This document shows, piece after piece, positions 26,343 to 33,720 of a stretch of DNA of 64,000 nucleotides. The position numbers and the translations under genes are program-made. Position 1 is the stretch's first letter. Every line of letters starts with the position of its first letter. Below the pieces are notes generated by a model. The model ran no database searches. It had not been told where the DNA came from and saw only the letters and a list, made by a program, of their open reading frames with translations. This stretch comes from Bradyrhizobium sp. Ec3.3. Its GTDB lineage: Bacteria; Pseudomonadota; Alphaproteobacteria; Rhizobiales; Xanthobacteraceae. The DNA is taken from assembly GCF_000472925.1 (NCBI RefSeq), contig NZ_AXAS01000001.1, positions 124,001-188,000 of the forward strand, written 5' to 3'.

Positions 26343-27722
26343 ATGTTTCTGAGCGTATTCGACGTCTTCAAGATCGGCATCGGCCCGTCGTCATCGCATA
26401 CGATGGGACCCATGACGGCCGCGGGGCACTTCCTGAATCTCTTGCGGCAGCATCCGTCCGGTCGCCAAGCGGCCGCCGTCGGAGCGACCTTGCATGGGTC
26501 GCTCGCATTCACGGGGAAAGGCCACGCCACGGATCGCGCCGTGGCGCTAGGCCTGCTCGGCTGGACGCCCGCCGAGTTCGATTTCGACGCGGCCGAACGC
26601 CAGCTCGAGGAGCTCCGCCGCAGTCGTTTGCTGCGCCCCAATGGGCTGCCACCGCTCAGGTTCGACCCAGCCCTCGACATCGTCTTCGACTACGGACCGC
26701 CGTTGCCCGGCCATGCCAACGGGCTCGTTCTGTCCGCCCGCGATTCCACCGGGGCCGTAATGTTGAACGAGACCTATTATTCCATCGGCGGCGGTTTCGT
26801 GGTGACGGCGCGGGAGCGCGAAACACCTCCGGCTGCCGCTGACGCGGTACCGTGGCCCTATCCATTTGCGAACGCGAGCGCGATGCTGCGCATGGCGCGC
26901 GAAAGCGGATTGTCCATCGCGGACATGAAGCGCGCGAATGAGATCCACCTCCGCACACCTGAAGACGTCGAACGCGGCCTCGCCCGTCTCTGGTCGGTCA
27001 TGAACGGATGCATCGAACGGGGGCTGAGCCAGGAAGGCGAGTTGCCCGGGGGGCTCCACGTGCGTCGCAGGGCCGCGCGGATTCATCAGCAATTGATGGC
27101 TGAGCGGCGGGCCAATCGCTCTCAACCCCACGCGGCAGCAGACTGGCTGAGTGTCTATGCGATGGCCGTGAACGAGGAAAACGCGGCCGGCGGCAGGGTG
27201 GTGACCTCGCCGACCAACGGGGCCGCCGGCGTCGTGCCCGCCGTGCTGAGATACTATCTGGATCACTGCATCGGGGCAGAGCCCGACAAGATTGCCGATT
27301 ACCTGCTCACGGCGGCGGGGATCGGCGGGTTGATCAAGCACAACGCCTCGATCTCCGGAGCCGAGGCAGGTTGTCAAGGCGAAGTCGGGTCAGCGGCCGC
27401 GATGGCTGCGGCCGGGTTCTGTGCCGTGCTGGGCGGATCGCCCGAACAGGTTGAGAATGCCGCGGAGATCGCCCTCGAGCACCACCTCGGCATGACTTGC
27501 GATCCGGCAGCGGGCCTGGTCCAAGTCCCATGCATCGAGCGCAACGGCATCGGCGCCATCAAGGCAGTCGCGGCGGCCTCGCTCGCCCTCCGCGGCGACG
27601 GATCGCATTTCATGCCGCTGGACAACTGCATCGAGGCAATGCGCCAGACAGGCGAAGCCATGAATGCGAAGTTCAAGGAAACGAGCCTTGGCGGATTGGC
27701 GGTCAACCTGCCGGAGTGCTGA
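26343..27722 (+). CDS. sdaA: L-serine dehydratase (L-serine ammonia-lyase), iron-sulfur type
   Basis: A 459-residue single-chain L-serine deaminase. The N-terminus has [16 protein letters not shown], and the iron-sulfur cluster cysteines lie near 343 (GCQGEVGSA), 385 ([11 protein letters not shown]) and 396 (VPCIERNG). The C-terminus has [14 protein letters not shown]. It converts serine to pyruvate and ammonia. It starts 58 bp after the gamma-glutamyltransferase gene and probably closes that operon. An in-frame GTG just before the ATG would add only one residue. Confidence 0.9.
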   Translation: MFLSVFDVFKIGIGPSSSHTMGPMTAAGHFLNLLRQHPSGRQAAAVGATLHGSLAFTGKGHATDRAVALGLLGWTPAEFDFDAAERQLEELRRSRLLRPNGLPPLRFDPALDIVFDYGPPLPGHANGLVLSARDSTGAVMLNETYYSIGGGFVVTARERETPPAAADAVPWPYPFANASAMLRMARESGLSIADMKRANEIHLRTPEDVERGLARLWSVMNGCIERGLSQEGELPGGLHVRRRAARIHQQLMAERRANRSQPHAAADWLSVYAMAVNEENAAGGRVVTSPTNGAAGVVPAVLRYYLDHCIGAEPDKIADYLLTAAGIGGLIKHNASISGAEAGCQGEVGSAAAMAAAGFCAVLGGSPEQVENAAEIALEHHLGMTCDPAAGLVQVPCIERNGIGAIKAVAAASLALRGDGSHFMPLDNCIEAMRQTGEAMNAKFKETSLGGLAVNLPEC

Positions 27723-27854
27723 GATTGAGTGTGCGCAAACACCTCGCGGACAGAGGCATAAATCCGCCGCGCAAAGTTTCTACGGCCGGCGCCACTTTCC
27801 ACCGAGAAAGCGCCATCGTGGAAAATCGCAGACTGGCGCACAAAATCGTGCAAA

Positions 27855-27882
27855 TGGCGGAGAGAGTGGGAGTCAAACTCAC
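27855..27882 (-). other. Degenerate 3' end of tRNA-Ser
   Basis: The + strand begins TGGCGGAGAGAGTGGGAGTC, which on the - strand resembles a T-arm followed by the acceptor end and CCA of a tRNA-Ser. The T-loop is altered and no anticodon or D-arm can be found. A shorter similar piece is at 17374-17387. Probably an old integration scar. Confidence 0.4.
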
Positions 27883-27950
27883 AATCTTTGATCACTCTTC
27901 TTGAAGAAAACTGAAAGCTGCTGAGTAAGCGCTCGCCCGCCTCCCTAAAG

Positions 27951-28167
27951 ATTTCGAGTCTGAACCGGGTTCGACTCCGGCCGGCGGTTATGAAAGCAAG
28001 AACCGCAAGACTGTGCGTGCTGCAGAGCGCTCGCAAATTATTTTTTGCGAACGCCTCCCGTCCATCATCTTGTCGGTATTCCTGTCGGTATCTGAGGCAA
28101 TCGACGACTAAAAGTATCGCAACTTCAATCTGTTATGCGACTAGTTGATTATCGGCCAGGGGCACCA
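27951..28167. repeat. Left 217-bp direct repeat of genomic island
   Basis: Nearly identical to 41927-42143, with about ten differences and no net length change. It begins with a tRNA T-arm-like GGGTTCGACTCCGG, contains an inverted repeat around 28027-28054 (GCGCTCGCAA against TTGCGAACGC), and two TGTCGGTAT copies at 28071 and 28083 spaced 12 bp apart, like integrase arm sites. It ends GGCCAGGGGCACCA. The two copies flank the peptide-export island, so they are likely attL/attR-type junctions. Confidence 0.75.
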
Positions 28168-28562
28168 AGACGAAAACATCAATAATAACAATAGCTTACA
28201 ATGATGGTTCGATTCCAGATTTTCGGGAAAATTCTCAACGCACATTGAAAACACGCGTAAAAATTCGCTCCAGCCGTGCGTGTTGTCGGTATTTTTGTCG
28301 GTATTTGGGAGAACAACTGTTCGCAAGCTTCGGCTTGGCAAGCCAGTGCCACGAACTCCGGGCGAAGCGAGTGAAGGCTGTCACGCCGAAGCTCGCAAGG
28401 CGAAGGCGGACTGGCGCAAGATCAGAGGCACCACACCAGCAATGCCTCACTTCAATGCTCATCCAGCAGTCCGCAGACTACCGCTCCATGGTCCGAATAC
28501 CGTGTCGGTCGCTCGATCGTAGATCCGGCTGCTTGCGCATACGAGAACGACATCAACGGGAA

Positions 28563-28584
28563 TGCCGGCCGCCTGAGGCCGGCA
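28563..28584 (-). terminator. Hairpin downstream of precursor peptide 1
   Basis: TGCCGGCC and GGCCGGCA form a perfect 8-bp stem with a 6-nt loop, 32 bp beyond the stop of the peptide gene on the - strand. A short T-containing stretch follows rather than a clear U tract. It probably terminates the peptide transcript. Confidence 0.5.
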
Positions 28585-28616
28585 CTGAGCTTCGTATTTC
28601 CAGGATCAGATGGAGA

Positions 28617-28814
28617 CTAACCGCCGATGCCGGTGTTGGCGTACGTGGTAATGACAAGCGGGTAAGCGCCGCCCGAGACCGCGTCGAGTTGATCATCCGG
28701 CAGCGCCTCATTCAGGGCCGCGACGGGCGTCTTCGCCGGGGCGGGATCGCCGGGTTTGATAGTCTCTTGATGTGCCGCGTTCGCCGTGGAATTCGTGTCC
28801 TGCCTATTGGTCAT
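28617..28814 (-). CDS. Double-glycine precursor peptide 1
   Basis: A 65-residue peptide with a GGAG ribosome-binding site before the ATG. The leader starts MTNRQDTNSTA and ends LPDDQLDAVSGG, the hydrophobic-acidic pattern before GG that C39 peptidases cleave. The core would be AYPLVITTYANTGIGG, 16 residues. Leader start and core both align without gaps to precursor peptide 2. The gene lies at the far end of the transporter cluster, with its own promoter block at 28931-28980. No cysteine is present, so no thioether or disulfide is possible. It resembles microcin or RiPP precursors but I do not recognise a named family. Confidence 0.75.
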   Translation of the reverse strand: MTNRQDTNSTANAAHQETIKPGDPAPAKTPVAALNEALPDDQLDAVSGGAYPLVITTYANTGIGG

Positions 28815-28930
28815 CCTTCAATCTCCAATTCAAAATTTGCAGCGGTCCGATGAGGTCATTTCCCGAATATTCAAGGGCTTGAGAACCGGTTTCCCGGCGC
28901 CGCCCTGTGGTTCAGGCGCCTCGGGGGGTG

Positions 28931-28980
28931 AAGTTATCGCTGGATCCATTTGCCCGCGATACGGCAGATGCCGTATTTCC
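28931..28980 (-). promoter_or_regulatory. Conserved promoter block with perfect 18-bp dyad, site 1
   Basis: The dyad ATACGGCAGATGCCGTAT at 28959-28976 is a perfect inverted repeat (8-bp arms, GA centre). Reading along the - strand it is followed by a conserved segment ending near GATAACTT. The same block occurs upstream of precursor peptide 2 and at 38538. It lies 145 bp upstream of the peptide 1 start. A dimeric regulator, possibly the NarL-type protein at 40500, is the likely ligand. Confidence 0.6.
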
Positions 28981-29038
28981 GTCGTCGTTCACGGGGACGT
29001 GTCGAAAGGCCCCTCTTCGAAAGGCTCTGCCTTCGACC

Positions 29039-29338
29039 TCAGGGATGCAAAGAGAAATTATACGCGCCGAGATTCATTACCGACAGTCCTCTGCTCAGCC
29101 CACCTGAGTTTTGTACACTGTCACCGTTATCCTTCCAGAACCCACCTTGCCGCCGGCTGTAGTAGCGGCTGATTTGACCAATCTCTTCATCCAGAGACAC
29201 TGCGATGTACTGCTCAAACGCTTCCGCCCTGTGTGGAGGCGCAAGAAGTCGATTGACCCTGACAAATAGACGACGGACTTGGTCTGCGTCCTCTTCGGCA
29301 AACGGCCGTATGATGATCCCAGGTTCCAACTGATCCAC
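29039..29338 (-). pseudogene. Truncated GNAT acetyltransferase fragment
   Basis: The first 70 or so residues (GIIIRPFAEEDADQVRRLF, then EQYIAVSLDEEIG and YYSRRQGGFW) look like the start of a GNAT N-acetyltransferase. The acetyl-CoA-binding R/QxxGxG/A core that should follow is absent; the frame runs into unrelated sequence. Functional GNAT proteins need about 150 residues. It sits between precursor peptides, so it could be the wreck of a peptide-modifying or self-resistance acetyltransferase, or unrelated debris. Confidence 0.55.
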
Positions 29339-29594
29339 CTGCTGCGCTCGTCGCGTCCTTCAGAAAACGGCAACACGTGGCGCACATACTATCGAATTGC
29401 AGAAAGCCCGCTACGATTCACACAAGCTGACGCCGCAGCAAATGCCATCGGACGTGCGCTTTGGGGCCAATACGCGACATCCGAATTCCGTCATCAGACC
29501 GTGTAAAGGCGGCTGCAGAGACCCTGGTCGGTGATTGCCAAGACAGACGGCGCGTTGCTTTGGGAGCAATAAGCGGTGTGTAAGATCGCGACGG

Positions 29595-29888
29595 CTAAGA
29601 TGATCTGCTGGAATAGACCAGCGTGGAGGGAATGGAGCTTGGCATGGTTTCCGATGATTTTCGGAAGAACGTCTTGGCGTACGGGCTGACCGCGGCACAG
29701 ATCCCGGCGAGCGCTTTTCGGTTAGCCCCCGGGCCTGAACTGCCGATGCTGGCATACGTAGCGGTACCGTACGGCCAAGAGCCGCCTGACAGATGGCCCA
29801 GCGAGCTGTCGCTGAGCGCATCAAAATCGCGGGAGAGCGCTTTCTCCCCGCCCTTGTTTCCCCCGGGGGGTGACAGGGCTCCCTGCAC
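29595..29888 (-). pseudogene. Degenerate precursor peptide 3, in frame after peptide 2
   Basis: A 97-codon frame that follows the TAG of peptide 2 directly and in the same frame, opening with GTG. It keeps the second half of the leader (DFDALSDSSLGHLSGG) and a core starting SWPYGTATYASIGSSGPG, but has lost the N-terminal QDTNSTA segment, and its core runs on for 61 residues. At the DNA level 29742-29823 duplicates 29910-29991 with an offset of 168 bp. No good ribosome-binding site is seen. It is probably a partial tandem duplication, decayed or expressed only by readthrough. Confidence 0.6.
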
Positions 29889-30092
29889 CTAGCCCCCGCC
29901 ACCTGCGGAGCCGATGCCGGCACGCACAGTGGTATTGTACGGCCAAGAGCCGCCCGACACTTCGTCCAGCGAGCTGTCGCTGAGCGCATCAGAGGTCGCC
30001 GAGATCTGGGACGCCTGGTTCTGAGCGCCGTCCTTCAGGCTCTCGCCAGGCTCGGCTTGCGCCGTCGAATTCGTATCCTGCCCGCCTGTCAT
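29889..30092 (-). CDS. Double-glycine precursor peptide 2
   Basis: A 67-residue peptide. The ATG at 30092 has GGTGGAG seven bases upstream, which is preferred over a TTG six bases earlier. The leader begins MTGGQDTNSTA and ends ALSDSSLDEVSGG; the predicted core is SWPYNTTVRAGIGSAGGGG, 19 residues. Shared with peptide 1: the QDTNSTA start, the LDxVSGG cleavage motif and core positions [YW]-P, A10, G13 and G16. The promoter dyad is 83 bp upstream. It is the first small gene after the exporter operon and its probable main cargo. Confidence 0.78.
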   Translation of the reverse strand: MTGGQDTNSTAQAEPGESLKDGAQNQASQISATSDALSDSSLDEVSGGSWPYNTTVRAGIGSAGGGG

Positions 30093-30145
30093 ATTCAATC
30101 TCCACCTTGGTCAATGTTGATCGGCTAAACCCTACATTGAAACCG

Positions 30146-30194
30146 AAAGCTACCGCTGGATCGATTTGCGAGCGATACGGCAGATGTCGTATTT
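30146..30194 (-). promoter_or_regulatory. Conserved promoter block with 18-bp dyad, site 2
   Basis: ATACGGCAGATGTCGTAT at 30175-30192 differs from site 1 by one base. The flanking block toward the peptide (GCTCGCAAATCGATCCAGCG on the - strand) is also conserved. The site lies between the cyclic-nucleotide-binding gene and precursor peptide 2, so peptide 2 has its own promoter. Confidence 0.6.
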
Positions 30195-30237
30195 CGTCGT
30201 CGGTCACGGGGACGTGTCGAAAGCCCTGCCTTCGACC

Positions 30238-30801
30238 TCAGGATTTGGCGCCCTTCATCGCGACCTGCTCGACAAGCTTGAGCAGCCGGTCGAACCTTTC
30301 GCCGGCCATCGACACCTGATCGAGCACGGCAGGATCAAGCTCATCCTTCAAACGCGTGGACTCGTCGCCGAGAGCGCTGTCCTGCTCGCCATAGGCCATC
30401 CGGCGCTCGGTGGCGCGCAGGCGGTCCGACAGCAGGATGGCGAGCGCGCGATAAAAGCGGCTGGCAAAGGCGTGATCGGCTGCGAGCTTGCGCAGCAGGA
30501 CCTGTTTGTCCAGGAACAGGGCAACCGAATCGACCTTCGCGGCCACCGTGGCCGAGGGCGGCCCTGAATCGACCAGCGACATCTCGCCGATGAAGTCGCC
30601 CGCCGCGATCTGGGCGATCTCGCCGATGCCCGATACGCTCACGCCCATTCGTCCCTGCAGCAGCAGAACGACCGAATCGATCGGCACGCCTTCGGCGATC
30701 AGGACGTCCTGCCCCGGGATGGTGCGGCGGGAGCCGGCTCGGGCCATCCAGTCGATGTCGGAATCGTTCAGCACGCCGAATATGAAGAGGACCTTGCGCA
30801 T
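30238..30801 (-). CDS. Cyclic-nucleotide-binding domain protein of the export cluster
   Basis: A 187-residue protein with one CNB domain (residues about 10-130). The phosphate-binding cassette region reads GDFIGEMSLVDSGPPSATV, the common bacterial variant in which the cAMP-contacting Arg is not obvious. A short amphipathic C-terminal tail follows; there is no helix-turn-helix, so it is not a Crp-type regulator. It starts 12 bp after the second ABC exporter gene. Small CNB proteins recur beside NHLM-type exporters and may regulate them. Confidence 0.78.
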   Translation of the reverse strand: MRKVLFIFGVLNDSDIDWMARAGSRRTIPGQDVLIAEGVPIDSVVLLLQGRMGVSVSGIGEIAQIAAGDFIGEMSLVDSGPPSATVAAKVDSVALFLDKQVLLRKLAADHAFASRFYRALAILLSDRLRATERRMAYGEQDSALGDESTRLKDELDPAVLDQVSMAGERFDRLLKLVEQVAMKGAKS

Positions 30802-30813
30802 ATCGGTGACCCC

Positions 30814-33720
30814 CTAGATCAGTTGACGTTCCGCGAAATCGGCAAACAGGCCCGGCTGCGCCATCAGTTCGGCAAAGGTGCCACTCTGCACGATCCTGCC
30901 GCCGGCCAGGACGAGAATTCGGTCTGCCGACTGAACGGTGCTGAGCCGGTGCGCGATGACGATGCGGGTCAGGTTGAGCCTGGATATTGAATCGCTGACA
31001 ATAGCCTGGGACCGGTTGTCGAGCGCGCTGGTGGCCTCATCCATCAGCAGGAGCCGCGGCTGATGCGCCAGCGCCCGCGCGATCAGCAATCGCTGGCGCT
31101 GGCCGCCCGAGAGCGTGCTGACGCCCTCGGCAATGAGTGTCTGCATGCCCATGGGCATGGCCTCGAGGTCGCGGTCCAGTCCTGCCAAGCGCGCGATCTC
31201 CCAGGCCTGATCAAGCGACAGCTCGGCGCCGCCGCAGATGTTCTCGTAGACGCTGCCGGAGGCGAGCCTGGAGTTCTGCAGCACGACGCCGACCTCGCGG
31301 CGCAACAGTCCGAGATCGATGGTGTCGAGCGATTTACCGTCCACGAAAATCACGCCGGATTCCGGCTTCTCGAAGCCGAGCAGCAGACGGAACAGCGTCG
31401 ACTTGCCGCTTCCGGAGGGGCCGACAATGGCAAGGTATTCTCCCTTGCGCACGCTGAAGCTGACATCATCGAGAATCAGTGGCCCGCCCTCGCCGTAGCT
31501 GAACGACACGTTGGCAAACTCGATCGAGCCGCCGATCTCACCAACCGATTTCTGCTCGTCGCTGATTTCGGTCGCGCTCGCGATGATCGGCCTCAGCCGC
31601 TCGATCCTGGGGATTGCGATTAGCAGCTCTCCGATCGCCAGCGCCCATTCGCCGATCGCGGCAAGCGCCAGCCCGAACGCCGCGTAAAATGCCAGGAACG
31701 TGCCGAGATCATGCTGCAGCCTGAGGCTGGACACGTTCTCGGCGAGGGCAAAGATGAGCAGCGTCGCCACGGCAGGAAACGCCGCATCAAAACTCTTCTG
31801 GAGGTTTGCCGCACGCTGCGATGCGATGAAATTGCGCTTCTGCTCGCCGAAGTGTTCGACCCAGATCGCAAGCGCGTGCATGGTCGCGTTCGCAATCCGC
31901 AGTTTTCCGACGCCGGTGAGAAACTGCAGAACCAGCCCCTCCAGCCGTCCCTGCTGATGCAGGCTCTCCCGTTCGTTGGACAGTCGCGCCAGATTGATCG
32001 CCACCACCACGGCGACCCGCACGCCCGCGAGCGCAGCCGCGAGCATGCCGAGCCTGACATCGAGGTACAGCATCACGGCAAAACTGAAGAAGCACGACAC
32101 CAGGGCCAGGCAACCGCGGATCGCCCGGCCGGTGATGACCGTGCGGACGGCCTCGATGCCAAGCGTGCGATCCGCGAGGTCGCCGACGGAAAAGTTGCGG
32201 AAAAAAGCCGCCGGCATCCGCAGCAGACGGTCGACGACCGCGGCCTGCAAGACCCAGTCCAACCGGCTCTCGAGCCGCAGCATGGCGATGCCCTGCATCA
32301 TCTGAAAACCGCCGGCCACCAGGGTGACGACAATGAGCGCGATGGCGCAGATCAGGAGCTGGTCCGCCTCGGCGCGCGGGATGACGGAATCGATCAGCAG
32401 CTTGGTGACCAGGGGCGTCGCCAGCGCGAGAAGGCCGAGGCACAAGGCCGCCAGCATGATCCGCAGGACATCGGCGCGAACCGTCGCGGCGCCGAATCGC
32501 AGGAGATCGCGGACCGTCAGGGCGCGCGACGGCAGTGGCCGATAGAACATTACCGCCTCGGGCGCGAGTTCAGCGGCTGTTGACGGCGTCAGTTCGCGGT
32601 GCGTGCCGGCGCCGGGATCGACGATGATGTGGCGCCCGCCTGCCACCGGAAGGATCGCGACGGCCCGCCGGTCTTCACCGAGAAACGCGACGAATGGACC
32701 GGCGCCGTTGGTCCACCAATCCGTTCGTAGCAGCAGGCGCCGCATCCGCACCCGCGAGGCCCGTGCGATCATCACGGCGTCCACGAAATCGTCGTTGCCG
32801 GACATCATGCTGGCCGGAGCCTGGAGCGAAATGCCCATGGCGTCGGCGACCTCCCGACAGGCGGAAAGCAGATGGCTGGCGCCAACCGCGCTGGCTTGCG
32901 ATACGCCGGATCCGGCCGTGATGATGCCGGCAAGACGGCTGACAATGCTGGTTGTGCGTAGCCGGTTCAGGTTCGAGCGCAGGCGCAGACGGTCGGCTTC
33001 CGCAACGTGTTCCTCGTCGATCCTGCGACGCAGGCTCTCCATGACGCGCAGGTGGAAGCGATCGAGCGCAGCCCAGACCTCGGCAAGCGGGAATGCCGCG
33101 CTCTCCAAAACCTCCAGCGTCGTCTCCTCGCGGGCGACGATCCACGAGCCCGCCGGCATCGGCAAGGGACGCTCGCCGGCGCCATGCAGCTGCGGCATCT
33201 CCATCATGAAGACGGTGCCATGCTCGATCGCGATCCAGCCGGTTCGCTGGCCGGACAGCCGGAGAATATCGCCGGATGCCAGCGCGTATCGCGAGCCGAT
33301 CGCAGCCTGCTGCACCACCGCTCCTCGAGGAGACGTTGCGATGATCTCCGACACAAGCGCGGTCCATGCGTCGATCGCGTCACGATCGGCAAAACGGCCG
33401 CGATGGACGATCATGACTTCGGTCTCGAGGCCGCCGACCGCAATGACGCTCAGCGAAGTCCCGTTTCCATCGCCGATGGTTGGCAGGCCGAAAATGACGG
33501 CGCCCTGCTCGACCCGGAACAGATGGTGCCGCCGGCTCGGCGCGCCGTTCCCGCTCTCCCTCACAGCGAACAGGTCCACATAGCCGCTCACGACGTGCAG
33601 AACGAGATCGACATCATTGATCGGCAACGGCCGGTGGCTCTCGAGCGCGACCGGAGCGGACGCCGTGCCGGGACGGCGGGGCGCGATTTCAAGCGGCGGA
33701 GGCTGGTAGGCGCTGCTCAT
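30814..33720 (-). CDS. NHLM-type bacteriocin ABC transporter, ATP-binding/permease with long N-terminal region
   Basis: A 968-residue exporter. The first 400 residues or so are a cupin/cNMP-like and accessory region (VEQGAVIFGLP near residue 90), followed by an ABC membrane domain from about 450 and a nucleotide-binding domain with Walker A GPSGSGKST near 767, signature LSGGQ at 870 and Walker B LLLMDE near 890. This architecture matches the second ABC protein of NHLM systems, which lacks the protease. The start overlaps the stop of the protease-bearing exporter (ATGA), so the two likely form a heterodimer that secretes the small peptides. Confidence 0.85.
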   Translation of the reverse strand: MSSAYQPPPLEIAPRRPGTASAPVALESHRPLPINDVDLVLHVVSGYVDLFAVRESGNGAPSRRHHLFRVEQGAVIFGLPTIGDGNGTSLSVIAVGGLETEVMIVHRGRFADRDAIDAWTALVSEIIATSPRGAVVQQAAIGSRYALASGDILRLSGQRTGWIAIEHGTVFMMEMPQLHGAGERPLPMPAGSWIVAREETTLEVLESAAFPLAEVWAALDRFHLRVMESLRRRIDEEHVAEADRLRLRSNLNRLRTTSIVSRLAGIITAGSGVSQASAVGASHLLSACREVADAMGISLQAPASMMSGNDDFVDAVMIARASRVRMRRLLLRTDWWTNGAGPFVAFLGEDRRAVAILPVAGGRHIIVDPGAGTHRELTPSTAAELAPEAVMFYRPLPSRALTVRDLLRFGAATVRADVLRIMLAALCLGLLALATPLVTKLLIDSVIPRAEADQLLICAIALIVVTLVAGGFQMMQGIAMLRLESRLDWVLQAAVVDRLLRMPAAFFRNFSVGDLADRTLGIEAVRTVITGRAIRGCLALVSCFFSFAVMLYLDVRLGMLAAALAGVRVAVVVAINLARLSNERESLHQQGRLEGLVLQFLTGVGKLRIANATMHALAIWVEHFGEQKRNFIASQRAANLQKSFDAAFPAVATLLIFALAENVSSLRLQHDLGTFLAFYAAFGLALAAIGEWALAIGELLIAIPRIERLRPIIASATEISDEQKSVGEIGGSIEFANVSFSYGEGGPLILDDVSFSVRKGEYLAIVGPSGSGKSTLFRLLLGFEKPESGVIFVDGKSLDTIDLGLLRREVGVVLQNSRLASGSVYENICGGAELSLDQAWEIARLAGLDRDLEAMPMGMQTLIAEGVSTLSGGQRQRLLIARALAHQPRLLLMDEATSALDNRSQAIVSDSISRLNLTRIVIAHRLSTVQSADRILVLAGGRIVQSGTFAELMAQPGLFADFAERQLI

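Larger units (their letters stand above)
27723..28616. other. Intergenic region at left island boundary
   Basis: Nearly 900 bp without a supported gene. It holds a degenerate tRNA-Ser 3' end (27855-27882), the left 217-bp direct repeat (27951-28167), a second pair of TGTCGGTAT motifs 12 bp apart (28284-28304), and a hairpin that may terminate the peptide gene (28563-28584). The interval between sdaA and the repeat shows no coding signal. Confidence 0.6.

Noticed and set aside
28280-28522. 80-codon + strand frame after the left repeat
   Set aside because: Starts inside the TGTCGGTAT repeats, has no ribosome-binding site and no conserved motif; not a convincing integrase remnant.
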